From Devosia ginsengisoli (GTDB lineage Bacteria > Pseudomonadota > Alphaproteobacteria > Rhizobiales > Devosiaceae): a stretch of DNA of 64,000 bases. The DNA lies in NCBI RefSeq assembly GCF_024707105.1, contig NZ_JANQAJ010000013.1:186001-250000 (forward strand), read 5' to 3'. Both the position numbers and the translations under genes were made by a program. Shown here piece by piece: positions 36,905 through 48,078 of the stretch (its first letter is position 1; each line of letters opens with the position of its first letter). The notes under the pieces were generated by a model. The model was not told the origin of the DNA. It ran no database searches and worked only from the letters and a program-made list of their open reading frames with translations.

Positions 36905-38680
36905 TCAGCGGACCATATTGAGCGCTTCCTGCAGCATCTCGTCGGCGGTGCTGACGATGCGCGTGCCGGCCGCATAGGCCTGCTGCGTCACGATCAGCTT
37001 GGTGAATTCGTCGGAAATGTCGGTATTGGACGCTTCCAGTGCTCCGCCGATAATGCCCGAACCGGCAATGTCGAGCAGTGCCTCGCCGGATTCCGACGTT
37101 GCCGCGAAGACGCCGCCATCCAGGCGCTTCAGCTTGTTGATGGCGTTGAATTCGGCCGTCACCACCTGCGCCATGTCGATGCGTTCGCCATTGGAATAGG
37201 TGGCAACCACCCGGCCATTGTCATTGATGGCCACCGAGACGAACTCGCCCGCGCCATAGCCGTTCTGGTTGATGACCGAGACATTGGCCGTGCCGTTGAC
37301 GTCAGCAAACTGCGACATGCCGTTGTCGTAGCGCATTTCCACGTCGCCGATCGCCACGCCGTTCACGTTGAGACCGGTCAGTGTCGTGGCGCCGGTCGAA
37401 GGCAGGGCCAGCGAGCCGTTCGCGGCGAACTGGAAGGTCTCGTTGACGCGGGTCCACTTGGTTTCCGCGCCGGCCGCATTGCTGTTGGACATGTAGTAGA
37501 GGTGCCAGGTATCGGCCCCGCCGCTGGTGGCCTGGGGGCTGTCCACCTTGGCCCAGCGCAGGGTGACGGCCGCCGGAGCACCATTTTCGGCATAGACCGT
37601 GATGGCGCCGCCATAGATCGAGTTGGACTCGAACTTGACGTTCTGGTCGGCCGTGATGCTGTTGACGGGTGTGCCCTGCGGCACCGAGCTTACCGGCTGG
37701 GTGGTGGTGAAACCCAGGGCGGTACCGCCGCCGCCATCGGTAGCGCTCACCGCTAGGCTGACGCCGGAGCCGGTCGGCATGGTGACCACCAGGTGGTCCG
37801 AGCCATCCAGGGCGACCGTGGAGCCGCCGGCGCCCGTCCGCCCCTGCATGTGGGTTTCAATGGCAGCGGCAAGTCCGGCCAGGGTATTGGTCGGCGCGAC
37901 CGAGATGTCGATATACATATTGGCGGCATTGTTCGCCGGAATCGTGCCGCCATCCTGGAAGTGATAGGTGAACGGCGTCCCGCCGACATCGATCCTGACG
38001 GAGTCGCCATCCAGATCGGTGATGGCGGCGGCCCATGGCGCGCTCGAGATGGAATTGGCGGACGTGAATGTCGCGGCCGGATCGTAGTCCGCCGCATGCA
38101 GCAGCTCGCTGTTCGGAACATTGGCCCGATACGCGCTGGTCTTCGGCATCTGCGGCAGGTTGGCCTGATAGTTGATGCTGTTCGTCTGCCGGGCCGGCAG
38201 GAAGGAGTTGGACAGCTTGATGACTTCAGGCACCGAGCCCGAAATATTGCCCGTACCCGGATCGATCGGCAGGCCCTTGAGGTAATAGCCGGCGCCATTG
38301 ACCAGCATACCGTCCTTGTCGATCTCGAAATCGCCGCGGCGGGTATAGAAATTGGTGCCGGCGAACACGGCATTGCCGTCCGACTGACCGACTTTGGGTT
38401 CGACCACGAAGAAGCCGTTGGAATTGAGCGCGATGAAGGTCTCGTTCGAAACCGTCTTGATATCGCCCTGCACATCGTTGGTGCCGCGCGACTGGGCCAG
38501 CACGGCGCCGGGCACCTGGCGCGAAATCGGGGCATCGGGAATGAGATCGAGGAAATCGGTCTCGATCCGCTTGTAACCCGTGGTCTGCGAGTTCGCGATA
38601 TTGCCCGAGATATTCTCCAGCGCGTGGGCCTGGGCCCGCAGACCGGTCACCGCACTGGAAAGAGCGCCATAAATGCCCAT
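36905..38680 (-). CDS. flgE: Flagellar hook protein FlgE
   Basis: MGIYGALSSAVTGLRAQAHALENISGNIANSQTTGYKRIETDFLDL; C-terminal EASNTDISDEFTKLIVTQQAYAAGTRIVSTADEMLQEALNMVR. Confidence 0.94.
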   Translation of the reverse strand: MGIYGALSSAVTGLRAQAHALENISGNIANSQTTGYKRIETDFLDLIPDAPISRQVPGAVLAQSRGTNDVQGDIKTVSNETFIALNSNGFFVVEPKVGQSDGNAVFAGTNFYTRRGDFEIDKDGMLVNGAGYYLKGLPIDPGTGNISGSVPEVIKLSNSFLPARQTNSINYQANLPQMPKTSAYRANVPNSELLHAADYDPAATFTSANSISSAPWAAAITDLDGDSVRIDVGGTPFTYHFQDGGTIPANNAANMYIDISVAPTNTLAGLAAAIETHMQGRTGAGGSTVALDGSDHLVVTMPTGSGVSLAVSATDGGGGTALGFTTTQPVSSVPQGTPVNSITADQNVKFESNSIYGGAITVYAENGAPAAVTLRWAKVDSPQATSGGADTWHLYYMSNSNAAGAETKWTRVNETFQFAANGSLALPSTGATTLTGLNVNGVAIGDVEMRYDNGMSQFADVNGTANVSVINQNGYGAGEFVSVAINDNGRVVATYSNGERIDMAQVVTAEFNAINKLKRLDGGVFAATSESGEALLDIAGSGIIGGALEASNTDISDEFTKLIVTQQAYAAGTRIVSTADEMLQEALNMVR

Positions 38681-38732
38681 GTGATACTCCGTAAAACCCG
38701 TTTGCGTCACCGGACGCGTTCGCCATATCTGA

Positions 38733-38748
38733 TGCAAACGGGATGCCA
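38733..38748 (-). promoter_or_regulatory. Sigma-54-like promoter upstream of flgE
   Basis: Minus strand TGGCATCCCGTTTGCA versus TGGCACG-N4-TTGCW, about 53 bp before the flgE ATG. Confidence 0.75.
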
Positions 38749-38833
38749 ACTCGGCGCAACGTTGAATTTGTTGAGCTTTTTGGCCCGGACAGGTCAAAAT
38801 GTGGCAACATGTCGGCAATTGAGTCCGAGCGGG

Positions 38834-38848
38834 CGGCAGAAATTGCCG
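38834..38848. promoter_or_regulatory. FlbD/ftr-like palindrome upstream of flgE
   Basis: CGGCAGAAATTGCCG inside a longer perfect arm pair gcgggcggca...tgccgcccgc. Confidence 0.55.
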
Positions 38849-38878
38849 CCCGCTTGTGAAGGCGGGGCGGTTGCAGTA

Positions 38879-39775
38879 ATGCAAGGGCCTGAAATTCCGG
38901 GGCATTCCATGCTGTTCAGTAGTGCCGATGAGTTCGTGAAAGCGCCACGCCGCGCCGTGACGGTGTTCGGCATGGCCGGCGTCGGCAAGACGCGGCTGTC
39001 CAACATGCTGCGCGCCAGCAAGTGGTTTCACTACTCGGCCGACTATCGCATCGGCACGCGCTATATGGGCGAGTACATCGTCGACAACTTCAAGCTCGAG
39101 GCGATGAAGGTGCCGTTCCTGGCCGAGCTGCTGCGCTCGGACTCGATCTACATCTCGTCCAATATCACCTTCGATAATCTCGATCCGCTATCGACCTATC
39201 TCGGCACGCCCGGCAATCCCGACAAGGGCGGCCTGCCGCTGGCCGAATACCAGCGCCGCCAGGAGCAGCACCGGATCGCCGAGGTCGATGCGCTCAAGGA
39301 CGTGCCGCATTTCATCGAGCGCGCCAAGGCGCTCTATGGCTATGACGATTTCATCGCCGATACCGGCGGCTCGCTGATCGAGGTGATCGACCCCACCGAC
39401 CCCGAAGACCCTGTCGTCAAGACGCTGGCCGCCTCGACCGCCCTGCTCTACATCCGCGGCACGGAAAAGGACGCGACCGAACTGGTGCGCCGTTTCCGGC
39501 AGTCGCCCAAGCCCATGTATTACCGGCCGCCCTTCCTCCTCGAGAAATGGGCCGAATACAAGCTGATCAACGGCATCGTGGAAGATTGCGATGTCGACCC
39601 GCTGGGCTTCGGCGCCTGGGGCTTCGAGGCGCTGCTGCATGACCGGCTGCCGCGCTACCAGGCGCTGGCTGATAATTTCGGCTATGTGGTCGAAGCATCG
39701 GACCTGGCCACGGTCCGCGACGGCGACGAATTCATCGATCTCATGGCCGCCGCGATCGAGCAGCGAATGCGTTAG
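38879..39775 (+). CDS. P-loop ATPase/NTPase of unknown function
   Basis: Walker A GMAGVGKTRLSNML; 298 aa; between flagellar cluster and metA. Confidence 0.7.
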   Translation: MQGPEIPGHSMLFSSADEFVKAPRRAVTVFGMAGVGKTRLSNMLRASKWFHYSADYRIGTRYMGEYIVDNFKLEAMKVPFLAELLRSDSIYISSNITFDNLDPLSTYLGTPGNPDKGGLPLAEYQRRQEQHRIAEVDALKDVPHFIERAKALYGYDDFIADTGGSLIEVIDPTDPEDPVVKTLAASTALLYIRGTEKDATELVRRFRQSPKPMYYRPPFLLEKWAEYKLINGIVEDCDVDPLGFGAWGFEALLHDRLPRYQALADNFGYVVEASDLATVRDGDEFIDLMAAAIEQRMR

Positions 39776-39842
39776 CGCGGGCTCCGCTGGAGACGCGCAC
39801 CGCCTGAATCGCTTTTCGATCAAACTCGTTCAAGAGGCTGAT

Positions 39843-40760
39843 ATGCCTATCCGAATTCCCGACAATCTGCCTGCCCGCAAGACCCTCGAAGACGAGGGCG
39901 TCTATGTGATGGATTCCGCGCGCGCCGCAAGGCAGGACATCCGCCCGCTCGAAATCGGCCTGCTCAACCTGATGCCCAACAAGGAGCGCACCGAAACCCA
40001 GTTCACCCGCCTCATCGGCTCGACGCCCCTGCAGGTGGACCTGACGCTGGTGCGCGTGACCGAGCACCAGTCCAAGAATACGTCCGAAGACTATCTGCGA
40101 ACCTTCTACAAGACCTGGGAAGAGGTGCGGGAGAAGAAGTTCGACGGCTTCATCGTCACCGGCGCGCCCATCGCCAACATTCCCTTCGAGGAGGTGCGCT
40201 ACTGGCCCGAAATGCTCGAAATCATGGATTGGACGCAGACCAATGTGCACCACACCATGTTCATCTGCTGGGGCGCGCAGGCGGCCTTGCACCACTTCCA
40301 TGGCGCCAGTCGCTACCGCATGGCCGAAAAGGCCTTCGGCGTGTTCCGCCACAAGGTGATCAACCCGCGCTCACCCTTCCTGCGCGGCTTCTCGGACAGC
40401 CCGATGATCCCCGTGTCGCGCTACAACGACATCGACCGGACCACCCTCGGGCCGGATCTCGATGTGCTGATCGACAATGCCGACATCGGCGTCTGCATGC
40501 TGGGCGATGAAAAGCACCGCGCCGTGCATTTCCTCAACCACCTGGAATATGACAACCGCTCGCTGGCCGACGAATTCGAGCGCGACCAGAAGGCGGGGCT
40601 GGACACGCCGCCACCGCTCAACCTCTTTCCCAATGGCGACACATCGGCCACGCCGGAAAACCGCTGGCGCAGCCATGCCCATCTGCTGTTCCAGAACTGG
40701 ATCAACGAGATCTACCAGACCACGCCATATGAGATGGACAGGATCGGCACTGGCGTCTGA
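39843..40760 (+). CDS. metA: Homoserine O-acyltransferase MetA
   Basis: MPIRIPDNLPARKTLEDEGVYVM, LNLMPNKERTETQFTRLIG, CWGAQAALHHFHG, HVEYD-like region. Confidence 0.96.
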   Translation: MPIRIPDNLPARKTLEDEGVYVMDSARAARQDIRPLEIGLLNLMPNKERTETQFTRLIGSTPLQVDLTLVRVTEHQSKNTSEDYLRTFYKTWEEVREKKFDGFIVTGAPIANIPFEEVRYWPEMLEIMDWTQTNVHHTMFICWGAQAALHHFHGASRYRMAEKAFGVFRHKVINPRSPFLRGFSDSPMIPVSRYNDIDRTTLGPDLDVLIDNADIGVCMLGDEKHRAVHFLNHLEYDNRSLADEFERDQKAGLDTPPPLNLFPNGDTSATPENRWRSHAHLLFQNWINEIYQTTPYEMDRIGTGV

Positions 40761-40848
40761 CCCGGTCGGGCTCCGCCACGGCGGAGCCCAAACGCTTGAA
40801 CCGCCGCCACAAATCCCTATCTTGCGCAGGGACAAGTGAGACAAAAGC

Positions 40849-42300
40849 GTGCCCCAGCCACCCACGACCATCGTCGACGAACTGGGCATTGCCCTGTCCA
40901 ACCTGGCCGATGCCGCCACGGGCGCCTTTACCCCGACATTGCGGCTGGGCGTGACCGGCCTCAGCCGGGCCGGCAAGACCATCTTCATCACCGCCTTGGT
41001 GCATAACCTGCTGACTGGCGGCCGCCTGCCCGGCTTCGCGCCGCTGGCCGAAGGCCGCTTCATCGGTGCGCGGCTCGCCGAATATCCCGACGCCACCATT
41101 CCCCGCTTTGCCTATGAGCAGCATCTGGACGCGTTGACCGGCAGGGTGCCGACCTGGCCGGAAAGCACGCGGCGGATTTCTCAGTTGCGCGTGGTGCTGA
41201 AATTCCAGTCCAAACACTGGTATTCCGGCATGACCGGCCCTTCCACTGTCAATCTCGACATTGTCGACTATCCCGGCGAATGGCTGCTCGACCTGCCTTT
41301 GCTGGGCCTGAGCTTTGCCGAATGGAGCGCCGAGGCGCTGGACCGCGCCGACCGCCCCGGCTCCGGCAAGGAGGCCGGACCGTTCCTCGACCTGCTTGAA
41401 AGCATCGATCCGCTCAAGGAGGCCAACGATCCCGACGCGGAGAAGCTGGCCACCGCTTTTACTGACTATCTGCGCAAGAGCCGGGAACATCAGGCGCTCT
41501 CGACCCTGCCGCCCGGCCGTTTCCTCCTGCCCGGGGACCTGGAGGGTTCGCCCGCACTGACCTTTGCCCCGCTACCACCGCAGCGGCAGGCCATTCGCGG
41601 CAACAGCCTCTACGCCATGCTGGAGCATCGCTACGAGGCCTACAAGGACCGCGTGGTCCGCCCCTTCTTCCGCGACCACTTTGCCCGGCTGGACCGACAG
41701 ATCGTGCTGGTGGACGCGCTGCGGGCGCTCAATGCCGGCCCGACGGCCGTGGCGGACCTGGAGACCGCGCTGACGGCTGTGCTCGGCTGCTTCCGGCAGG
41801 GCGAGACCAATCCCCTGCTGCGGCCCTTCGTGCGCAAGATCGACCGGATATTGTTCGCGGCCACCAAGGCCGACCATGTGCATCACACCAGCCATGACCG
41901 GCTGGAAGCCATTCTCAATCGCCTCGTGGCCAATGCCGGCAAGCGCGCGCGCTTTGCCGGGGCCGAGGTCAAATCCATCGCCATGGCCGGCATTCGCGCT
42001 ACGCGCGAGGGCACGATCAGCGAAGGTGGTGAAACGCTGCCGACCATTATCGGCACGCCGATGAAAGGCGAGGTGCTTGATGGCACCACCTATGACGGCA
42101 AGACGGAAATCGCCTTGTTTCCCGGTGACTTACCGGAACGGCCGGATTCATTGTTCGAAGACGGCACGCCCGTCGCGCTCAACTTCCTGCGCTTCACCCC
42201 GCCGCAGAAGCTCGACCGCAACGCCAATGGCGACGTGGTGCTGCCCCATATCCGCTTCGACCGCGCGCTCGACTATCTGGTGGGAGACTGGCTCGCATGA
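40849..42300 (+). CDS. YcjX family GTP-binding protein
   Basis: LGVTGLSRAGKTIFITALVHNLL, NLDIVDYPGEWLLDLPLL; followed by YcjF-like gene with ATGA overlap. Confidence 0.92.
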   Translation: MPQPPTTIVDELGIALSNLADAATGAFTPTLRLGVTGLSRAGKTIFITALVHNLLTGGRLPGFAPLAEGRFIGARLAEYPDATIPRFAYEQHLDALTGRVPTWPESTRRISQLRVVLKFQSKHWYSGMTGPSTVNLDIVDYPGEWLLDLPLLGLSFAEWSAEALDRADRPGSGKEAGPFLDLLESIDPLKEANDPDAEKLATAFTDYLRKSREHQALSTLPPGRFLLPGDLEGSPALTFAPLPPQRQAIRGNSLYAMLEHRYEAYKDRVVRPFFRDHFARLDRQIVLVDALRALNAGPTAVADLETALTAVLGCFRQGETNPLLRPFVRKIDRILFAATKADHVHHTSHDRLEAILNRLVANAGKRARFAGAEVKSIAMAGIRATREGTISEGGETLPTIIGTPMKGEVLDGTTYDGKTEIALFPGDLPERPDSLFEDGTPVALNFLRFTPPQKLDRNANGDVVLPHIRFDRALDYLVGDWLA

Positions 42301-43316
42301 AACGTCCCGTCGCGCGCCCGACCGCGCAGGCTGCTGATACGCCCGAGCTCATCCGCGCGCCCCGGGCCTTCGCCCCGGCCAAGGTCGAGATAGCAGAGCC
42401 GGAATTCGACACGACACCGGATGAAACGCTGATCGCGTCCACGCCCCGCCGCATGGGCTGGGTCGGCCGGCTGGCCTGGACCGCCGGCGGCATATTGGTC
42501 TCGGCTGGGCTGGGCCTCGCTGCCGACCGGCTGATCCGCGATCTCTTCGCCGCCAATGAATGGCTTGGCTGGCTCGGGCTCGGCGTGCTGGGCGTGTTCC
42601 TCATCGCCGTGCTGGCGCTGGCCGCCCGCGAAGTTTTCGCGCTGCGCCGCCTGCGGGTGCTCGATGCGCTGAAGCGCGATGCGGCGCAGGCGACCGCCGA
42701 CAACGACGGACATAAGGCGAAGCGGGTCGTCGACAGTCTTGAGGGCATCTATGCCGGCCGGCCCGACCTGGCGCGGGCGCGGCAGGGCGTGGCCGACAAC
42801 CTGCCCCATATGTTCGATGGCCACGAGATGATCGCGCTGGCCGAACGGAGCCTGATGGCGCCGCTCGATGCGCGGGCGAAAGTGCTGACCGCTGCGTCGG
42901 CACGGCGCGTGGCGCTGGTGACCACGGTGTCGCCCCGCGCGCTCGTCGATATCGCCTTCGTCATCTATGAGAGCATCCGCCTCGCCGGGGCCATTGCGGC
43001 GCTCTACGGAGCCCGTCCAGGCCTGTTCGGCTTCTGGCGGCTCACTGGCGCCATCCTGGCCCATCTGGCCGTCACCGGTGGCCTGGTGCTGACCGACGGT
43101 GTGGTGGAACAACTGGTAGGCCAGGGGCTGGCGGCCAAACTCTCCGCCCGGCTGGGCGAGGGCGTGGTCAATGGATTGATGACGGTGCGCGTCGGCATCG
43201 CCGCCATGCGCGTGGTCCGCCCCCTGCCCTTCGAGACGCAGAAACAGCCCATGGTGCGGGACTTCATCCCCGAACTGACCAACGTCACTGCTGCTCAGGC
43301 AAAAAGTCCTCAGTAG
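42297..43316 (+). CDS. YcjF / TIGR01620-family membrane protein
   Basis: Two N-terminal TM segments and a DUF697-like C-terminal region; paired with ycjX. Confidence 0.85.
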   Translation: MKRPVARPTAQAADTPELIRAPRAFAPAKVEIAEPEFDTTPDETLIASTPRRMGWVGRLAWTAGGILVSAGLGLAADRLIRDLFAANEWLGWLGLGVLGVFLIAVLALAAREVFALRRLRVLDALKRDAAQATADNDGHKAKRVVDSLEGIYAGRPDLARARQGVADNLPHMFDGHEMIALAERSLMAPLDARAKVLTAASARRVALVTTVSPRALVDIAFVIYESIRLAGAIAALYGARPGLFGFWRLTGAILAHLAVTGGLVLTDGVVEQLVGQGLAAKLSARLGEGVVNGLMTVRVGIAAMRVVRPLPFETQKQPMVRDFIPELTNVTAAQAKSPQ

Positions 43317-43403
43317 ACCTCATGGTGAGCCTGTCGGACCACGAGGTCGTGGCAGGATTTGGTGCGCCCGACCTCGTGGTTCGACGGGCTCACCATGAGG
43401 TCT
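43315..43403. repeat. REP/BIME-like inverted repeat, copy D
   Basis: AGACCTCATGGTGAGCCTGTCGGACCACGAGGTCGTGGCA ... CCCGACCTCGTGGTTCGACGGGCTCACCATGAGGTCT. Confidence 0.9.
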
Positions 43404-43411
43404 CAGGATCG

Positions 43412-43732
43412 TCAGTCCTTGGCGGCGCTCGGTGCCAGGGTGACCTTGAGCCCATCGATCGCATCGCTGCACAGAATCTGGCAGCAGAGCCGGGAGTTGG
43501 AGCGGACATCGCCGACGCTGTCGAGCATGTCTTCTTCCTCGTCGCTGGGCGCGCCAACCACGTCCAGCCACTCCTTGTCGACATAGACATGGCAGGTGGC
43601 GCAGCTCATGGCACCACCGCATTCGGCCTTGATGTTGAGGCCCCAGTCGCGAATGACCTCCATGACGCGCCAGCCCTCGAGCCCTTCGAGCTCGTGGTTT
43701 TCGCCGGCCTGGTCTGTGACATGGATGATCAT
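43412..43732 (-). CDS. 2Fe-2S ferredoxin
   Basis: [19 protein letters not shown] ... SRLCCQI cluster-binding pattern; start may be 43756. Confidence 0.9.
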   Translation of the reverse strand: MIIHVTDQAGENHELEGLEGWRVMEVIRDWGLNIKAECGGAMSCATCHVYVDKEWLDVVGAPSDEEEDMLDSVGDVRSNSRLCCQILCSDAIDGLKVTLAPSAAKD

Positions 43733-43748
43733 GGGCAGCTTCTCAATA

Positions 43749-44780
<1,032 letters not shown>

Positions 44781-44845
44781 TCAAAGTCCGTTTTCACCGG
44801 GACGTCAAGGGTCCCGGGTAATATGAGTAACGCGATCCACTTACC

Positions 44846-46120
44846 TCAGTGGACGCGTCGAAGGAAGGGGCGAGTGCCGACGGGGACTTCCGCGGTGCCG
44901 ACCGGCTGATAGAACAGCGCCACCTCGGGCAGCCGGTCCTCGATGAGCGCCTGGCGGGTCGGCTCGTGCGTGACCACGAAAGCGGTGAAGCCGCAGCGCC
45001 GCATCAGCGGAATCTGGTCCTGCAACACGTCACCAACGGCCCTGATTTCGTTAACGTACTGGTAACGTTGAGCGAGCAGACGCGCGGAAGAATAGCCGCG
45101 CCCATCGGTGAAGGCGGGGAACTTGATGGCGATCGAGGCAAAGCGCCCGACATCGGCTTCCACATCCTCGATCCGGTCGCCCGGCGACACCAGCAGACCC
45201 AGCGGATGCGGGTTGGCGAGAAAGGCGTCGCGGTTGGCCAGGAAGACCGGCAGCGGGACATGGGTGTAGCTGGCCGTGGCCGGATCGCTCCCCTCGGTCC
45301 ATTCATGGAACGGGTCAGCCATGAAGGCGCCGTTCTTCCACAGCGTATGGCGGGTCGCGGCAGTCATCGGCGAGGCGATCGCTCCGTTGAAATCGAAATG
45401 GATGCCGCACTCTTTCTTGTTGAGGCCGCGCCACCGTCCGGCGCGCGGGTCCTCGCCCTCGGCAACAACCGAGGTGCAGGGCGCGCAACCGATCGACTTG
45501 TAGCCCTTAGCGAACAGCGGATGCTCGGGCAAGCCGTGGTCGATCTTGTACTGGTTGACATCGGCGTCGGAGAAATAGGCCAGCGGATTGACCTTGATGC
45601 GATCGTCGCTGGTCAGTTCGAAATGCGGCAGCACGCCGCGTTCCTTGGTCTGGAAACGCTTGCGCCCGGTGACCCAGCCGCCGAACTGCTCGGTGATCGG
45701 CTCCAGCGGCTCGGTCTTGCGGATATGGCAGCAGGAATCCGGATCGGTTTCCCAGAGGTCGCCATTGGGATCGAAGCGCTTCACATCCTCCACGGCAGGC
45801 CGGATGGCATGGACGTTGATGAGACCGAGATGCTTCTTGAGCGTCTCGACATAGTCGAGCGTCTCGGGGAAGTGCTTGCCGGTTTCGAGGAAATAGACCG
45901 GCATGGACGGATCGACCTGCGCCACCAGATGCAGCAGCACGGCGGAATCGGCGCCAAAGGACGAAACGATGGCGAGGTCGCCCGGCAGCACGTCGCTGAT
46001 GGCATAGCGCAGCACGCCCAGCGCATCCATGTCGTCGAACATGCCGTTGAGAGCGACGATGCCCAGCGCGCGCAGCTTGTCATGCGCGGGCTGAGCAGGG
46101 GCGAGCTTAGGCAGCGCCAT
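44846..46120 (-). CDS. Phosphoadenylyl-sulfate reductase (CysH-like) fused in frame to a DUF934-like region
   Basis: VSSFGADSAVLLHLVAQ ... ETDPDSCCHIRKTEPL ... KECGIHFDFNG, then MTAATRHTLWKNGAFMADPFHEW... without an intervening stop. Confidence 0.82.
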   Translation of the reverse strand: MALPKLAPAQPAHDKLRALGIVALNGMFDDMDALGVLRYAISDVLPGDLAIVSSFGADSAVLLHLVAQVDPSMPVYFLETGKHFPETLDYVETLKKHLGLINVHAIRPAVEDVKRFDPNGDLWETDPDSCCHIRKTEPLEPITEQFGGWVTGRKRFQTKERGVLPHFELTSDDRIKVNPLAYFSDADVNQYKIDHGLPEHPLFAKGYKSIGCAPCTSVVAEGEDPRAGRWRGLNKKECGIHFDFNGAIASPMTAATRHTLWKNGAFMADPFHEWTEGSDPATASYTHVPLPVFLANRDAFLANPHPLGLLVSPGDRIEDVEADVGRFASIAIKFPAFTDGRGYSSARLLAQRYQYVNEIRAVGDVLQDQIPLMRRCGFTAFVVTHEPTRQALIEDRLPEVALFYQPVGTAEVPVGTRPFLRRVH

Positions 46121-47764
46121 AAAGGGCCTCCTTGAAGGGGGCTTCGCCGAGGCGACGATAGGCCTCGATGAAGGTTTCCTCGGCGCTGGTACGGCGGGCG
46201 ATATAGGTATCGACCAGGGTCTCGATGGCGCCGGGCACATTCTCGGCTTCGAAACCGGGCCCGATGATCTTGCCCACCGAAGCGTTCTCGGTGGCGTCGC
46301 CCCCAGGGTGATCTGGTAAAGCTCGCCGCCCTTCTTCTCCACGCCCAGAATGCCGATATGGCCGACATGATGGTGGCCGCAGGCATTGATGCAGCCGGAA
46401 ATCTTGATCTTGAGATCGCCGATTTCGGCCTGGCGCTGGGGCTCGGCGAATTTGCGCGAGATTTCCTGCGCGATCGGGATCGAGCGGGCATTGGCCAGGG
46501 CGCAGAAATCGAGGCCCGGGCAGCAGATCATGTCGGTGATGAGCCCGGTATTGCCCTCGGCCAGGCCAGCCGCCACCAGCGCGTCATAGACCACGCGCAA
46601 GTCGGCAATGGCGACATGGGGCAGGACCAGGTTCTGTTCATGGGTAACGCGCAATTCGTCGAACGAATAGCGCTCGGCCAGATCGGCGACGACATCCATC
46701 TGCACATCGGTCGCATCGCCCGGTGCGCCGCCGACCGGCTTGAGCGAAATGGTGACCGAGGCGTAGCCAGGCTGGCGATGCGAATTGATATTGTTGTCGA
46801 GCCAGCGGCCATAGGCCGGGTCGATGATGGATTCGTAGGCCACATCGATCTTCGTGGCCGTCTGGACCTTGAAATCCGGCGCCGCGAAATAGGTGGTGAT
46901 GCGATCGACTTCCTCGGCCGGCAGGGTCAGAACGCCACCGCGCACCTGGGCGAACTCGTTTTCCACCTGGCCCTTGATGGTCTCAAGGCCCTCTTCGTGG
47001 ACGAGGATCTTGATGCGCGCCTTGAACTTGTTGTCGCGGCGACCATAGCGGTTGTAAACGCGCATGATGGATTCGAGATAGGCGAGCAGATGCTCGTTGG
47101 GCACGAAGCTGTTGATCAGCTTGCCGACAATCGGCGTGCGCCCCAACCCGCCGCCGACCCAGACTTCCCAGCCGATATCGCCGGCAGCATTGGCCACGGC
47201 CTGCAGGCCGATATCGTGGAAGCGGATGGCCGCCCGGTCATTGGGCGACCCGCTCATCGCAATCTTGAACTTGCGCGGCAGATAGCTGAATTCTGGATGC
47301 AGGCTCGACCATTGCCGGATGATCTCGGCCACCGGACGGGGGTCGATGATCTCGTCGGCGGCAGCGCCGGCGAACTGGTCGGTCGTCGTATTGCGGATGC
47401 AATTGCCCGACGTCTGGATCGCATGCATTTCCACCGAGCCCAGCTCACGCAGGATCTCGGGCACGTCCTTGAGCTTGGGCCAGTTGAACTGGATGTTCTG
47501 GCGCGTGGTGAAGTGGCCATAGCCGCGATCATAGGTGCGGGCGATGTGGGCCAGCTTGCGCAACTGGCGCGACGACAGCGTGCCATAGGGCACGGCAATG
47601 CGCAGCATATAGGCATGCAACTGCAGGTAGAGCCCGTTCATCAGGCGCAGCGGGCGGAACTGATCTTCCGACAGCTCGCCCGACAGACGCCGGTTCACCT
47701 GGTCGGAAAATTGCGCGGTGCGGCCAGCAACGAAGGCCGCGTCGAATTCGTCATATCGATACAT
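46107..47764 (-). CDS. cysI: Nitrite/sulfite reductase, hemoprotein subunit (CysI-like; 3' end frame broken)
   Basis: TTRQNIQFNWPKLKDVPEIL, CPGLDFCALANARS, GCINACGHHHVGHIGILGV; one extra base at C5 run 46300-46304 restores ITLGGDATENASVGKIIGPGFEAENV...FKEALYGAA-stop. Confidence 0.92.
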
Positions 47765-48074
47765 GACCGTCCTCACCCAGGCGCTGGCGCTCATAGACCT
47801 GGCCATTCAAGGTCAGCGGCGCGGTGGGGCCGGCCGCCCTTATGCGTTCGCGCAGGCGCTTGGGCACGATCCTGTCGCCGTCATGGGACACATCCTCGAT
47901 CTCGAGGCTGACAATGCGGCCACCGGCCTTGGTGGCGGCCAGCGCGGCATCGCGCTCCGCGGTCTCGTCCTTCGAAAAGAGGCGCGCAGCCTGCAAGTCC
48001 TCGACCCAGCGATTGTTGGCGTCGAGATAGACCGTGCCGCCCGATATCAGTTCGTTGCCTGTCAGAATTTCCAT
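47751..48074 (-). CDS. DUF2849-type small protein of the sulfite reductase operon
   Basis: MEILTGNELISGGTVYLDANNRWVEDLQAARLF; between cysG and cysI. Confidence 0.8.
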   Translation of the reverse strand: MEILTGNELISGGTVYLDANNRWVEDLQAARLFSKDETAERDAALAATKAGGRIVSLEIEDVSHDGDRIVPKRLRERIRAAGPTAPLTLNGQVYERQRLGEDGHVSI

Positions 48075-48078
48075 GTCG

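Noticed and set aside
39776-39842. SAM-II riboswitch upstream of metA
   Set aside because: Such elements occur before metA in alphaproteobacteria, but this 67-nt gap shows no recognisable SAM-II core as I remember it; a covariance-model search would settle it.
46358-47911. 517-aa plus-strand ORF (and 51244..52914)
   Set aside because: Antisense to cysI and prfC respectively, without family signatures.
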